Assembly (NCBI GenBank): GCA_020630065.1
Contig: JAHDCC010000001.1
Span: 1-64,000 of the forward strand
Reading direction: 5' to 3'
Source of the DNA: Acidimicrobiales bacterium
Lineage (GTDB): Bacteria; Actinomycetota; Acidimicrobiia; Acidimicrobiales; SZUA-35
DNA length: 64,000 nucleotides
The stretch's first letter is position 1; each line of letters opens with the position of its first letter. The position numbers and the translations under genes are program-made. Positions 52,880 through 61,818 of the stretch are shown here, piece by piece. The notes under the pieces were generated by a model that saw nothing but the letters and a program-made list of their open reading frames with translations, made no database searches and was not told the DNA's origin.

Positions 52880-53368
52880 TCAGGTCGTGGCGTTGTGTTG
52901 AAGATAGTCGTCTAAATTCAGCAACGCGGTCTGTAGATTTTCTGTTGCCGTTTTGATCAGTGGTCGGCTGATGGGTTTAGCCCACCATTTTGGCTCGATG
53001 CCGATGTGCCATTCGATGGTTGTTTCCGTTCCGTTTTCGATGAGGTGGACGGTTTCGGCCATGCCGTTGAGTAAACCCGGTTTGATTTGGGTGACCGTCA
53101 TTCCCCAGGTCTCGTTTGGTTTCCAAAGCGTGATTTGTTCGGTGACGCTGAATTGGTCTTGTTTGAGTTCTCGTATGGAACCGACACCGTGGGGCTCTGC
53201 ACTTGTGAAGGCGCATCGGGTGAATCCAGGAAACCAGTCTGGCCAGGTTGAATTATCTGCCAGTACTCTCCAAATATCATCTGGTGGAGCCGTGATCGTA
53301 GTGGTTTCTTTGATCTGAATCGGTGCGCCGGGTATCCAGGTTGGTCGTTGCGGTTTGATAGTGGCCAA
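52880..53368 (-). CDS. SRPBCC-family (polyketide cyclase/dehydrase-like) protein
   Basis: 162 residues. IKETTTITAPPDDIWRVLADNSTWPDWFPG opens the START/Bet v1-like fold (cited part: PPDDIWRVLADNSTWPDWF), and later strands and the long C-terminal helix follow. Ligand unknown. TTG start set by GAGGAG 5 nt upstream. It is divergent from a TetR gene and shares the operator between them, so it is the likely regulated target. Confidence 0.85.
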   Translation of the reverse strand: MATIKPQRPTWIPGAPIQIKETTTITAPPDDIWRVLADNSTWPDWFPGFTRCAFTSAEPHGVGSIRELKQDQFSVTEQITLWKPNETWGMTVTQIKPGLLNGMAETVHLIENGTETTIEWHIGIEPKWWAKPISRPLIKTATENLQTALLNLDDYLQHNATT

Positions 53369-53385
53369 GGTTTCTCCTCAAATAA

Positions 53386-53418
53386 CTGAACACGTTCATT
53401 TTAGCTGAACGTGTTCAG
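53386..53418. promoter_or_regulatory. Perfect two-site operator for the adjacent TetR regulator
   Basis: CTGAACACGTTCA (53386-53398) and TGAACGTGTTCAG (53406-53418) are perfect inverted copies with a 7-bp spacer. Each copy is itself a palindrome TGAAC-NN-GTTCA. It lies between divergent SRPBCC and TetR genes, and the right copy falls where the TetR -35 box would be (17 bp before TATCAT). The TGAAC..GTTCA form is typical of TetR-family operators. Confidence 0.75.
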
Positions 53419-53435
53419 TTTCATGGATCGGGGTC

Positions 53436-53441
53436 TATCAT
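53436..53441 (+). promoter_or_regulatory. -10 element TATCAT before the TetR gene
   Basis: TATCAT ends 7 nt before ATG 53449, so the transcript would be leaderless. The operator ends about 17 bp upstream, over the -35 position, which suits autorepression. Confidence 0.5.
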
Positions 53442-53448
53442 TGACGAA

Positions 53449-54036
53449 ATGTCGTCAACGAGTAAGGCCGATGAAACAGCACGACGGATTGCAACGGTGG
53501 CCGCTGACCTTTTTTTAGAACAAGGATTTGAGGACACCACAATCAGCCAAATTGCCGATGCCGCCAACGTCGCAACCGGAACGGTTCTCCTGCACTACGG
53601 ATCTAAGGTTGAACTGGCTACCGGCGCCTTCGCTCGACAGATCGCCGAGACCGTAACGGGGGCATCCAGGTCTCTTCCCGACGCCGATATTGTTACACAG
53701 CTACGCCACATCGTCGGAACGTTGTACGAATGGTACGACACCCACGCATCGGTCGCTCGAGTTCTTCTTCAGCAAGCATTGTTCTCCGAGGGCCCGTGGG
53801 CAGAGAAGTACAACGCCACGGTTTCTGAAACCGTGAAGCTCTTTGCTGAGCTTGTGAACACTCATCGGATAGCCGGGGCGATCGACATCGACATCGACCC
53901 GGCGCTGGCGGGGGAGGGGATCCTCGCCGACTATCTACTGGTTTTACTGCAAGGCATTCGAGGGTTATGGCCTGATGTTGAATCTCAACTCGACCATTTC
54001 GTCGCTCTCACAAAGCAGCGTCTTTCCTTGACATGA
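53449..54036 (+). CDS. TetR-family regulator
   Basis: 195 residues. N-terminal HTH (about 8-55): ARRIATVAADLFLEQGFEDTTISQIADAANVATGTVLLHYGSK, cited part DLFLEQGFEDTTISQIADAA. The C-terminal ligand domain is all-helical. Divergent from the SRPBCC gene across a perfect operator, so it most likely represses both. Ligand unknown. Confidence 0.93.
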   Translation: MSSTSKADETARRIATVAADLFLEQGFEDTTISQIADAANVATGTVLLHYGSKVELATGAFARQIAETVTGASRSLPDADIVTQLRHIVGTLYEWYDTHASVARVLLQQALFSEGPWAEKYNATVSETVKLFAELVNTHRIAGAIDIDIDPALAGEGILADYLLVLLQGIRGLWPDVESQLDHFVALTKQRLSLT

Positions 54037-54059
54037 CGGTTTCGATGTAAAGCTGGTGT

Positions 54060-55814
54060 CTACTCGATGGTGACGACGATATCGCCGCCAGCGACTGAAT
54101 CGCCGACCGCTACGTTAACAGAGGTGACCTTGCCAGAAGCATCAGCAGAAATATTGTTCTCCATCTTCATAGCTTCAAGAACGAGCACCGTGTCGCCGCT
54201 GGAAACTTCGTCTCCTACCTCGACGTTTACCTTTACTACGGTCCCTTGCATCGGAACGACGACGTCGCCTGACCCTCCGCTCGCGGCCTGAGATTTCCGT
54301 TTGGCCTTTGCGCCGCCCGAGGCAGCTTCTGGCACCCAGACAGCCACGTTGAATAACTTGCCGTCGACCTCGACATCAACGACTCGGCGAATCTTGTTTT
54401 CTTTCTCGATGCCCGGACCGCTGGATGCCTCGATAGGTCCATCAGTGCTGCTGAGATCCAAAGATGACTCGACCCATTTGGTTGAATGCGTGCCAGCCCG
54501 GAAATCGTCATGATCGATGATTAGAACGTCGGCGGGAATCGTGGTCTTGACCCCAACAATCTCGAATTCGGCCAGCGCTCGTAAAGTCCGTTCGATTGCA
54601 GTCGCCCGGTCGGGTCCCCAGCAGATGAGTTTCCCGATCAGGTTGTCGTAAAATTGGCTGACGACATCACCGGCTTCATATCCGCCGTCCCAGCGAACAC
54701 CGTAACCCGACGGAACGATCAGATGGTCGATCGGTCCAGGTGAGGGAAGAAAAGCACCGCCAGCTGGATCTTCAGCATTAATTCGGACTTCGATAGCGTG
54801 CCCAGAAATCGTTACGTCGTCTTGGGTAAACGGAAGAACGGCTCCGGCTGCGATTTGAAGTTGTAGAGCGACCAGATCGACATCGGCCACGATTTCGGTA
54901 ACAGGGTGTTCGACCTGAAGTCGAGTATTCATTTCAAGATAGAAGTACTCGCCGTCTTGATACAAAAACTCGACAGTACCGGCGTTCGTATAGTTAGAAC
55001 CAGCCCCGACCTTGACCGCATCGGCTCCCATTGCCGCAACGATTTCATCGCTAAGCCCAAATGCGGGAGCTTCCTCAATCAGTTTCTGATGGCGGCGCTG
55101 GGCAGAACAGTCTCGGGTGCCTAAGTAGACGCCATTTCCGTGTTCATCGAATATGACCTGAATTTCGATGTGTCGGGGGTTGGTGAGATAACGCTCGACG
55201 TAACATTCATCGCGACCGAAATAGGCGGTGGCTTCACGTTGAGCCGACTCCAGGGCATCTGCGGCTTCTTCAGCCGAGTTGACAACCTTCATGCCGCGTC
55301 CGCCGCCACCGAAAGCCGCCTTGATGGCAACCGGCCAGCCGTGTTCGTTCCCGAACGCAACAACTTCGGCCGACTCGGACAAGAAATCGGTGTTGCCGGG
55401 AACACCACTGACGCCGACCTTTTCGGCGGCCGCTCGGGCGCTGATTTTGTCACCCATGACTTCGATCGCCTCAGGCGGAGGACCAACAAACTTCACACCA
55501 CGGTCGGTAATGCTGCGAGCGAAATCGGCGTTCTCTGAGAAGAACCCATACCCAGGGTGGACGGCATCGGCCTTTGACGTCTCAATAATCCCAAGAATTT
55601 TGTCGGTGTTGAGATAGCTCTCCGCCGCAGTTTCTCCGCCGAGAGCGTACGCCTCGTCAGCCAAGCGAACATGTAGGGCATCTTGATCGAGTTCGGAATA
55701 CACCGCAACTGTTTTGATGCCTAGTTCTTTACACGCACGTATTACACGAACAGCGATTTCGCCACGGTTCGCAATAAGCACCTTTGAAAAAGGGGGCTTA
55801 GGATTATCGGTCAT
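54060..55814 (-). CDS. Acyl-CoA carboxylase biotin carboxylase-BCCP subunit
   Basis: 584 residues. N-terminal biotin carboxylase (about 8-455: KVLIANRGEIAVRVIRACKE, the ATP-grasp GGGGRGMKVV, EMNTRLQVEHPVTE, and RINAEDPAGGAFLPSPG). A linker leads to a biotin-carboxyl-carrier domain (about 510-584) with biotinylated Lys550 in LEAMKMENN. This is the AccA3-like alpha subunit of acetyl/propionyl-CoA carboxylase of actinobacteria. The carboxyltransferase (beta) subunit is not nearby. GGAG lies 5 nt before the ATG. Its ATG overlaps the birA ATG on the other strand. Confidence 0.95.
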   Translation of the reverse strand: MTDNPKPPFSKVLIANRGEIAVRVIRACKELGIKTVAVYSELDQDALHVRLADEAYALGGETAAESYLNTDKILGIIETSKADAVHPGYGFFSENADFARSITDRGVKFVGPPPEAIEVMGDKISARAAAEKVGVSGVPGNTDFLSESAEVVAFGNEHGWPVAIKAAFGGGGRGMKVVNSAEEAADALESAQREATAYFGRDECYVERYLTNPRHIEIQVIFDEHGNGVYLGTRDCSAQRRHQKLIEEAPAFGLSDEIVAAMGADAVKVGAGSNYTNAGTVEFLYQDGEYFYLEMNTRLQVEHPVTEIVADVDLVALQLQIAAGAVLPFTQDDVTISGHAIEVRINAEDPAGGAFLPSPGPIDHLIVPSGYGVRWDGGYEAGDVVSQFYDNLIGKLICWGPDRATAIERTLRALAEFEIVGVKTTIPADVLIIDHDDFRAGTHSTKWVESSLDLSSTDGPIEASSGPGIEKENKIRRVVDVEVDGKLFNVAVWVPEAASGGAKAKRKSQAASGGSGDVVVPMQGTVVKVNVEVGDEVSSGDTVLVLEAMKMENNISADASGKVTSVNVAVGDSVAGGDIVVTIE

Positions 55815-56604
55815 GAACGCTCCACTTCACGGGCCACAAGAAACGAGATTCTACCCTGTTGTACACGTCGCTCAGACCGGGTCGACCAATAACGATGTTG
55901 TAGCCGAGGCCCAACGGGGCGCCTCGGAGGGATTCACTCTTATAGCAGACTATCAAACCGAGGGTCGAGGACGATTCGATCGGTCCTGGTTTGCATCCCC
56001 ATGTGACTCACTTTTGCTGTCCACTCTCGTTCGTCCTAGCTTTGAGCTAGTTCCCGTCATCCCGATGTTGGCTGGATTAGCGGTGCAAGAAGCTGTCCAA
56101 CGGTTAGCTGTAGAAACTGAACCAGCGGCCGTTGGCCTCAAATGGCCAAATGATGTGATTCTAATCGATCGTTCAGACGCCAAAATTGCTGGAATCCTGG
56201 CTGAATCGACCATTACTGGAGACGTGGCATCAGTGGTCCTAGGCATTGGAGTAAACATCAAGTTTTCGACCAGCCTCCCAGACGAAATCGCTCACAAAGC
56301 AGTCTGCTTAGAAGACCTGGGACTCGTCGATGACTCCCAACAGCATGTGTTGACCGCCGTATTAGCAAGCCTTGAACGCTGGCTTTCGCTTGCTGAAGCT
56401 TCTGGACCGTCCGCAATCTTGGCCGAGTACGAAAAACGCTGCACTACGGTGGGTAAAAACATTACATTCACGGGTGCTGATGGTGAAACCGTCACTGGTC
56501 GAGCATCGGGACTCGACCCGGCAGGCGGGCTGCTTGTTCAAACGGCATCAGGAACCCGAACAGTTTTTAGTAGTGATATCTACCACATAGGTCTCACGAC
56601 CTAG
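55813..56604 (+). CDS. birA: Biotin-protein ligase
   Basis: About 263 residues from ATG 55813. GSTNNDVV is the opening conserved motif, GRGRFDRSWFASP the biotinyl-AMP loop, GLKWPNDVIL the catalytic Lys region, and a C-terminal SH3-like domain (TGRASGLDPAGGLLVQTASG) completes the class I form. No N-terminal HTH, so no repressor role. The ATG shares CATG with the reverse gene's ATG, and AGGA lies about 9 nt upstream, inside that gene. It would biotinylate the neighbouring BCCP domain. Confidence 0.94.
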   Translation: MNAPLHGPQETRFYPVVHVAQTGSTNNDVVAEAQRGASEGFTLIADYQTEGRGRFDRSWFASPCDSLLLSTLVRPSFELVPVIPMLAGLAVQEAVQRLAVETEPAAVGLKWPNDVILIDRSDAKIAGILAESTITGDVASVVLGIGVNIKFSTSLPDEIAHKAVCLEDLGLVDDSQQHVLTAVLASLERWLSLAEASGPSAILAEYEKRCTTVGKNITFTGADGETVTGRASGLDPAGGLLVQTASGTRTVFSSDIYHIGLTT

Positions 56605-56629
56605 ACCGACATGCCGACTTGAGAGACAT

Positions 56630-58018
56630 ATGGTTCTTTCCATCTCTCAAATAAAGCAAACAATTTGTGTTGGTTTGGTCGTCGCTGCGTGTATGGCGGT
56701 GACGTTTCCACTAGACGCAAGCGCTCAAACAGCCGAACCTGCGCTGGATCCAACACAGAACCCTTCCGCTTCAACCGTGGTTCCTGAGACAACTACGACT
56801 ACGGCTAGCCCTGCTTCGTCGGTGTCGCCTGAAGATCCGACATCTACGACGACCGAAACTGCGTCCGAAGCTCCGCCATCAACGACGATCCCGGACCAGC
56901 CGCCGACAGATTCGACCACAACTTCGACACTGATCGAACCAACAACAACGGTTGAGCAGCTAGACGCCGCTGAAGGCGAACGATCCCGCGGCGGCTACAG
57001 CTCACAACCTCCGTTTGTGCCTGATTCGGTTAACCCAGCAAAGGTCGAAGCCGCCCGACAGAAACTCGCCAAAGCAAACCTGGAACTGGCCGAAGCGTCA
57101 AAGCTAATCGAAACCCGTGATGCGACCCTCGAAAGTATCAACTCTCAAGTGGATCAACTCGCCGGCGACACCTCAGAAATGATCAATCAATCAGCGAACC
57201 TTCGTACTGACGTCCAAGACATGGCGGTAGCCAATTTCCGAAACCCGACTCTCGGGTTCCCTAAGCCAGATATCGAAGACCCGTCAGATGCCATCGTCTA
57301 CCGCCGCCTGGTTGCCTTTATTGCCAGTAGAAACGACGAGATGGCAGAACAGTTTGATTTACTCCACAGCCAGCTATCCGACGAAGAGCGGCAACTGGTT
57401 GCAGAAACCAGCCGTCTAAGTGGCGAACGAAACCAGGCACAGATCCTATTCGAACAACGCTCAATCGCTGTCGAACAAGCTGAGATAGAGCTTGAAACAT
57501 ACGAGGCTGCCGGAGAGTTCTATGTACCAAACGCCGTGTTTCCTATCGCTGCCGGGTACGACATGCCGCTGATTAACTCATACGGATTTGACCGGGCAAG
57601 AGGTACCGCAGATTCCCATTGGCACGAGGGAATCGATATTTTTGGTCCGCGTGGAACCGAACTTTACGCCGCCGAGACAGGGGTAATCACCAATGTGGGA
57701 AGCGGCCGCCTCGGAGGTCTTGTTATTTCACTGGTCGGCGACAGCGGTACACGATGGTACTACGCCCACCTCGACGGGTTTGCCCCAGGGCTTTCAGAAG
57801 GACAGGTAGTCCAAGCTGGTGACGTCATTGGGTATCTGGGTGACTCCGGAAATGCTCGTGGAACGCCGCCGCATCTACATTTGGAAATACATCCGCCAGA
57901 AATTCGGGTCATCAACCCGTACCCACAGCTAAATGTGCTGGCTCAACGAGACCTTGTTACGAGAGAGCAGAATCAGATCGATGGGGATGGATCAGGACAG
58001 AAAGTGTCGATAAGCTAA
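56630..58018 (+). CDS. M23 (LytM) peptidase with coiled coil, murein hydrolase-type
   Basis: 462 residues. Signal segment (about 10-30), a Thr/Pro/Ser-rich low-complexity stretch (about 33-115), a long coiled coil (about 130-300, KVEAARQKLAKANLELAEAS), and a C-terminal LytM domain. Zinc ligands are in HWHEGIDIFG (His, Asp) and PPHLHLEIHP (HxH). This architecture resembles EnvC/NlpD- or RipA-associated activators and M23 endopeptidases that act in septal wall hydrolysis. It is followed 26 nt later by the CNNM pair. Confidence 0.92.
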   Translation: MVLSISQIKQTICVGLVVAACMAVTFPLDASAQTAEPALDPTQNPSASTVVPETTTTTASPASSVSPEDPTSTTTETASEAPPSTTIPDQPPTDSTTTSTLIEPTTTVEQLDAAEGERSRGGYSSQPPFVPDSVNPAKVEAARQKLAKANLELAEASKLIETRDATLESINSQVDQLAGDTSEMINQSANLRTDVQDMAVANFRNPTLGFPKPDIEDPSDAIVYRRLVAFIASRNDEMAEQFDLLHSQLSDEERQLVAETSRLSGERNQAQILFEQRSIAVEQAEIELETYEAAGEFYVPNAVFPIAAGYDMPLINSYGFDRARGTADSHWHEGIDIFGPRGTELYAAETGVITNVGSGRLGGLVISLVGDSGTRWYYAHLDGFAPGLSEGQVVQAGDVIGYLGDSGNARGTPPHLHLEIHPPEIRVINPYPQLNVLAQRDLVTREQNQIDGDGSGQKVSIS

Positions 58019-58044
58019 AGATCCACCATTATGCATTTGTTCCT

Positions 58045-59349
58045 ATGTCGTTCGTAGTCGGTCTCGTTATCGTCATTCTGCTTGTAGCGGCTAATGGCTT
58101 CTTCGTGGCGGTTGAGTTTTCGCTCGTAGCTTCAGATCGTTCGAAGTTGGCGAGCCTCGCTAAAGAAGGCAAGTGGCCGGCAAAGGCGGCCCTTGCCGCC
58201 ATGAAACAACTTTCGTTTCACCTTTCCGGTGCCCAGCTGGGCATAACTGTCACTAGTCTCGTGCTCGGCTATTTGACAGAGCCGGTAGTGTCGAAGCTAG
58301 TCGATCCACTGATCGAAACCGCAGGTGGGTCGAGTGGTTCGGGAGTATCGATCGCCACCGCGTTAGTAGTGGCGACGGTCTTTCAAATGCTTGCTGGCGA
58401 ACTAATCCCCAAAAACTTGGCGATCTCTCGACCAGAGACCACCGCTCAGCTCCTGTCTCCGGCCGCCCGTATTGTCCACGGCATCCTCCGCCCGCTGATC
58501 GTGGCGTTCAACGGCACCGCCAATTGGACGTTACGGTTATTCGGTCTTGAACCTCAAGAAGAACTCGAATCGACCCATTCGATGGACGATCTCGAATACT
58601 TGGTTCGTTCCTCAGCTGAAGGGTTAACCCCAGACGCGATGGCTGTTCTCACGCGAACGTTTCGCTTCGGTGAGAAGACGGCAGCCGATGTTCTAACTCC
58701 ACGAGTTCATGTTCGTTCTGTGTCGTTTGCGTCGTCGGTAGGGGAGCTCATCGACGAAATGCGACAGAGCCGCCACTCTAGATACCTGGTTGTTGGCGCC
58801 GATCTAGACGACGTCAAAGGGATGGTGTCGGTCCAGGCTGTCTTCGATCTACCCATCGAGCAGCGCTACCAAACGATGGTAAGCGAGATTGTTCAGCAAC
58901 CTCTTATTCTGCCTGAAACCAAGTCGCTATTTGACGTGTTGGACGATTTCCAACTCGACGCCGCTCAGCTAGCGGTCGTCATCGACGAACACGGCGGAAC
59001 CGCAGGAATTCTGACGTTGGAAGATGTCTTAGAAGAAATTGTTGGCGAAGTCGACGACGAGTTTGCTAAAACCCCGGACATTCTTATCGGCGCAGACGCC
59101 GGTGTATTTGTTATGGCGGGAACGTCAAGGCCAGATGAGGTGGCTGAAACCGTTGGACTAAATATTCCCGACGGAGAGTACGAGACGATAGCCGGGTTTG
59201 TGCTCGACCAGTTAGGTCGAGTTCCGGCTGAAGGTGACCATTTCGAATTTGATGGTTGGATGATTGAAGTCGCAGCGATGGACAAGCTGCGAATAGCATC
59301 GTTGCAGTTTGTGGCGCCCGGATATGTTGCATCCGAGAGGCTTTCATGA
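58045..59349 (+). CDS. CNNM/CorC-type transporter, full-length
   Basis: 434 residues. Three or four membrane helices of the DUF21/CNNM domain (VILLVAANGFFVAVEFSLVA; GAQLGITVTSLVLGYL; FQMLAGELIPKNLAIS) precede a CBS pair (LTPDAMAVLTRTFRFGEKTAADVLTPR onwards) and a CorC/HlyC C-terminal domain (about 345-430). The family moves Mg2+ or Na+ across the membrane. ATGA overlap with the next gene shows coupling. Confidence 0.92.
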   Translation: MSFVVGLVIVILLVAANGFFVAVEFSLVASDRSKLASLAKEGKWPAKAALAAMKQLSFHLSGAQLGITVTSLVLGYLTEPVVSKLVDPLIETAGGSSGSGVSIATALVVATVFQMLAGELIPKNLAISRPETTAQLLSPAARIVHGILRPLIVAFNGTANWTLRLFGLEPQEELESTHSMDDLEYLVRSSAEGLTPDAMAVLTRTFRFGEKTAADVLTPRVHVRSVSFASSVGELIDEMRQSRHSRYLVVGADLDDVKGMVSVQAVFDLPIEQRYQTMVSEIVQQPLILPETKSLFDVLDDFQLDAAQLAVVIDEHGGTAGILTLEDVLEEIVGEVDDEFAKTPDILIGADAGVFVMAGTSRPDEVAETVGLNIPDGEYETIAGFVLDQLGRVPAEGDHFEFDGWMIEVAAMDKLRIASLQFVAPGYVASERLS

Positions 59350-60449
59350 CTGCAGTAACTGTTCCGCTACTGTCTTCTGAAGCGCACGTCACCGGATGGG
59401 CTTTGGCTGGCTTTTTGATCGCAGCGACGGTGCTGATTTTTCTCAACGGTGCGTTCGTCGCCTACGAGTTTGCTGTTCTGGCAGCGAAACGACAGGAACT
59501 TGAAGCAGGCAAAAAAGGTCGAGTTCGAGAAGCCGCCCTTGGCAGCTTGTCCGACTTATCAATGCAGCTTGCGGGCGCACAGCTAGGTATCACGATCGTA
59601 TCCCTCGGACTGGGTTACGTTGCTGAACCTGCGTTCGAGTCCATAATCGGCCCCTTAGCTGAACGGTTCTTCAGCGAAGAAGTAACGTCGATTGTCAGTC
59701 TTGTCAGTGCACTATCGATTGTCATATTTCTCCATCTCGTGTTCGGGGAAATGGTGCCGAAAAATTTGGCGTTGGTCGCCCCGAACGCAACTTTACGATG
59801 GTTGGTTTTGCCATATCGGGCCTATCTATGGTTATTCCGGCCATTGGCCACGCTTCTGAATTCGATCGCTAACTTGGGTTGCCGGGCGGTAGGAGTTGAA
59901 CCTCGGGACGAGATTGTGGCTGTCCGTTCCGTGACCGAACTTTTGGACATCGTCTCGACCTCGTCGGAAGAGGGCACCATCGAGTCCGATAGTGCCGAAC
60001 TATTACATGGTGCGTTGAATTTTTCTCAGCGAATGATCGGCGAAATCGCGGTACCTATTTCGGAGCTAACCTCGGTAAGGTTCGGGGCGACTCCAGCGAT
60101 GCTCGAGCGAGTTGTCGCCTCCAGCGGTCAGATCCGAATACCTGTTCTTGGTCCGACTAAACAGCACCAGCTGGTGGGCTATTTTAATGCCAGAGATCTT
60201 CTGCATATCGATCGATCTGATCGGATCGCCCCAATGCCTAAACGGTTTCTGCGGCCGGTGATTGCGGTACCTCACGATCGGTCGTTGATAGAGGTTCTTC
60301 GGACGTTACGAAGCCGGCGTAGACCGTTTGCCGTCGTGATCAAAGACAGATCGCAGCTGGTCGGCATGGTCTCGGTTGAGGAAGTGGTCGAAGCGCTCCT
60401 GCCGGATTCAGACCTGGCCCACACGAGTGGCCAAGAAGTAGAGATTTAG
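59346..60449 (+). CDS. CNNM-type transporter lacking the CorC domain
   Basis: 367 residues. The same CNNM membrane part (FLNGAFVAYEFAVLA; GAQLGITIVSLGLGYV; HLVFGEMVPKNLALV) and CBS pair as the preceding gene, but it ends after the CBS region with no CorC/HlyC domain. Tandem CNNM genes are common in actinobacteria and may form heterodimers (inference). ATGA overlap with the upstream gene. Confidence 0.9.
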   Translation: MTAVTVPLLSSEAHVTGWALAGFLIAATVLIFLNGAFVAYEFAVLAAKRQELEAGKKGRVREAALGSLSDLSMQLAGAQLGITIVSLGLGYVAEPAFESIIGPLAERFFSEEVTSIVSLVSALSIVIFLHLVFGEMVPKNLALVAPNATLRWLVLPYRAYLWLFRPLATLLNSIANLGCRAVGVEPRDEIVAVRSVTELLDIVSTSSEEGTIESDSAELLHGALNFSQRMIGEIAVPISELTSVRFGATPAMLERVVASSGQIRIPVLGPTKQHQLVGYFNARDLLHIDRSDRIAPMPKRFLRPVIAVPHDRSLIEVLRTLRSRRRPFAVVIKDRSQLVGMVSVEEVVEALLPDSDLAHTSGQEVEI

Positions 60450-60501
60450 TTTCAACGGCGTAGACACACTGGCAACAGAATGAAGATGAGGTCCCAATCG
60501 C

Positions 60502-61686
60502 GTGTCAGCCCCTAACTACAGTCAGACCGACCGTCGAGCTTTACAAGCCGTGGCAACCCAGTTCTTTGTTAATGGCGCCGTTTTCGCTTCGTTCCTGCCC
60601 CGGTTGCCGGAGGTGCGTGACCGTATCGGAGTCAGTCTCGATTCGCTTGGTCTTATGATCACCGCGGCGTTGGCGTTTGGGCTGTTGGGAAGTGTGCTCG
60701 CAAGTCGACTAATTGGCTGGTTGGGCACTCGATGGGTAATCATCTACGGCGCCGTTGTTTTGACCGCAGCTGTCCCCCTGATCGGGGTTGCGTCCGGCCC
60801 GCTGCTATTTGTTGCCGCATATGCAGTTGTCACTATCGCTGATGTCTTGGTCGACGTTTCGATGAACCTGCAGGCCTCTTGGTTGAGTGAGCGTCGGCAT
60901 GTCCCGGTTATTAACCGTCTGCACGGCCTGTGGAGCCTGGGAACCGTAATCGGGGGAGTGCTGGCCGTTCAGGCTGCGCGATGGGGAATTTCGCTACAGA
61001 CACATCTACTTGTTGTCTCCGGAGTCTTGATCTTGGCGGTTCTATTCGTCGGTTCTGGCGTCCTCAAGGTGGACGAAACCACGTCGTCAAAGAAAGAACC
61101 TAAACCAGAACAGGCCAACAGTAAACCTGTGTTGGCTACCAGAACCGGTCTACTACTTCTCGGCGTCGCTGGTGCTTTCTCAGTCACAGCCGAAGGCGTT
61201 TCACATGATTGGGCTGCATTTCGATTAGCCGATGACCTTGGTGTGTCTAGCGGATCGGCTGGTCTGGGCTTTGTTGCGTTTACTGTAGGTATGACTGTTG
61301 GAAGGTTCTACGGCGATTGGGCAACGACCAAATTGGGAAGCGAACGGCTGCTGTCGATCGCCATTGGTTTGTCTTTGGTCGCCCTGGTTGGTGCAGGGCT
61401 TTCTCCAATCCGTTGGGTCGTACTGTTGTCATATCTCGCAGCCGGCGTAGGGATAAGCACCTTCTTCCCACGTCTTTACGACGAGGCAGCACGGTTTAAG
61501 GCCAAACCTGGTGTTGGACTCGCTTGGCTAACGGGCGGGACTCGAGTCGCGTCGCTGTCGGTCCCGTCGATAGTAGGGTTTCTGGCTGCCTCCCGGCTGT
61601 CAGTCGGCGTCTCCACAGTACTAGTGACGCTGCCCTGTGTCTTGGGGCTGTATTCGGTATCCAAACGTCTTAGCCCTCGCCGTTAG
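60502..61686 (+). CDS. MFS transporter
   Basis: 394 residues, about 12 helices. LPRLPEVRDRIGVSLDSLGLMI, MNLQASWLSERRHVPVINRLHGLWSLG (in parts) and TVGMTVGRFYGDWATTKLG match the MFS group related to YbjJ/FucP-like sugar transporters. Substrate unknown. GTG start. Confidence 0.9.
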   Translation: MSAPNYSQTDRRALQAVATQFFVNGAVFASFLPRLPEVRDRIGVSLDSLGLMITAALAFGLLGSVLASRLIGWLGTRWVIIYGAVVLTAAVPLIGVASGPLLFVAAYAVVTIADVLVDVSMNLQASWLSERRHVPVINRLHGLWSLGTVIGGVLAVQAARWGISLQTHLLVVSGVLILAVLFVGSGVLKVDETTSSKKEPKPEQANSKPVLATRTGLLLLGVAGAFSVTAEGVSHDWAAFRLADDLGVSSGSAGLGFVAFTVGMTVGRFYGDWATTKLGSERLLSIAIGLSLVALVGAGLSPIRWVVLLSYLAAGVGISTFFPRLYDEAARFKAKPGVGLAWLTGGTRVASLSVPSIVGFLAASRLSVGVSTVLVTLPCVLGLYSVSKRLSPRR

Positions 61687-61818
61687 CGGGTCAGTACGCC
61701 CAGTCTTGTCGTCGACGAGACAGCGAAACTGAAACGACGCAAGCGGCTACAACACGCGTTTGGAGGATAGTTGGAACTACCTGGCACTTGTTTGGTTCGG
61801 TGTCCGTTTGAATACGGT

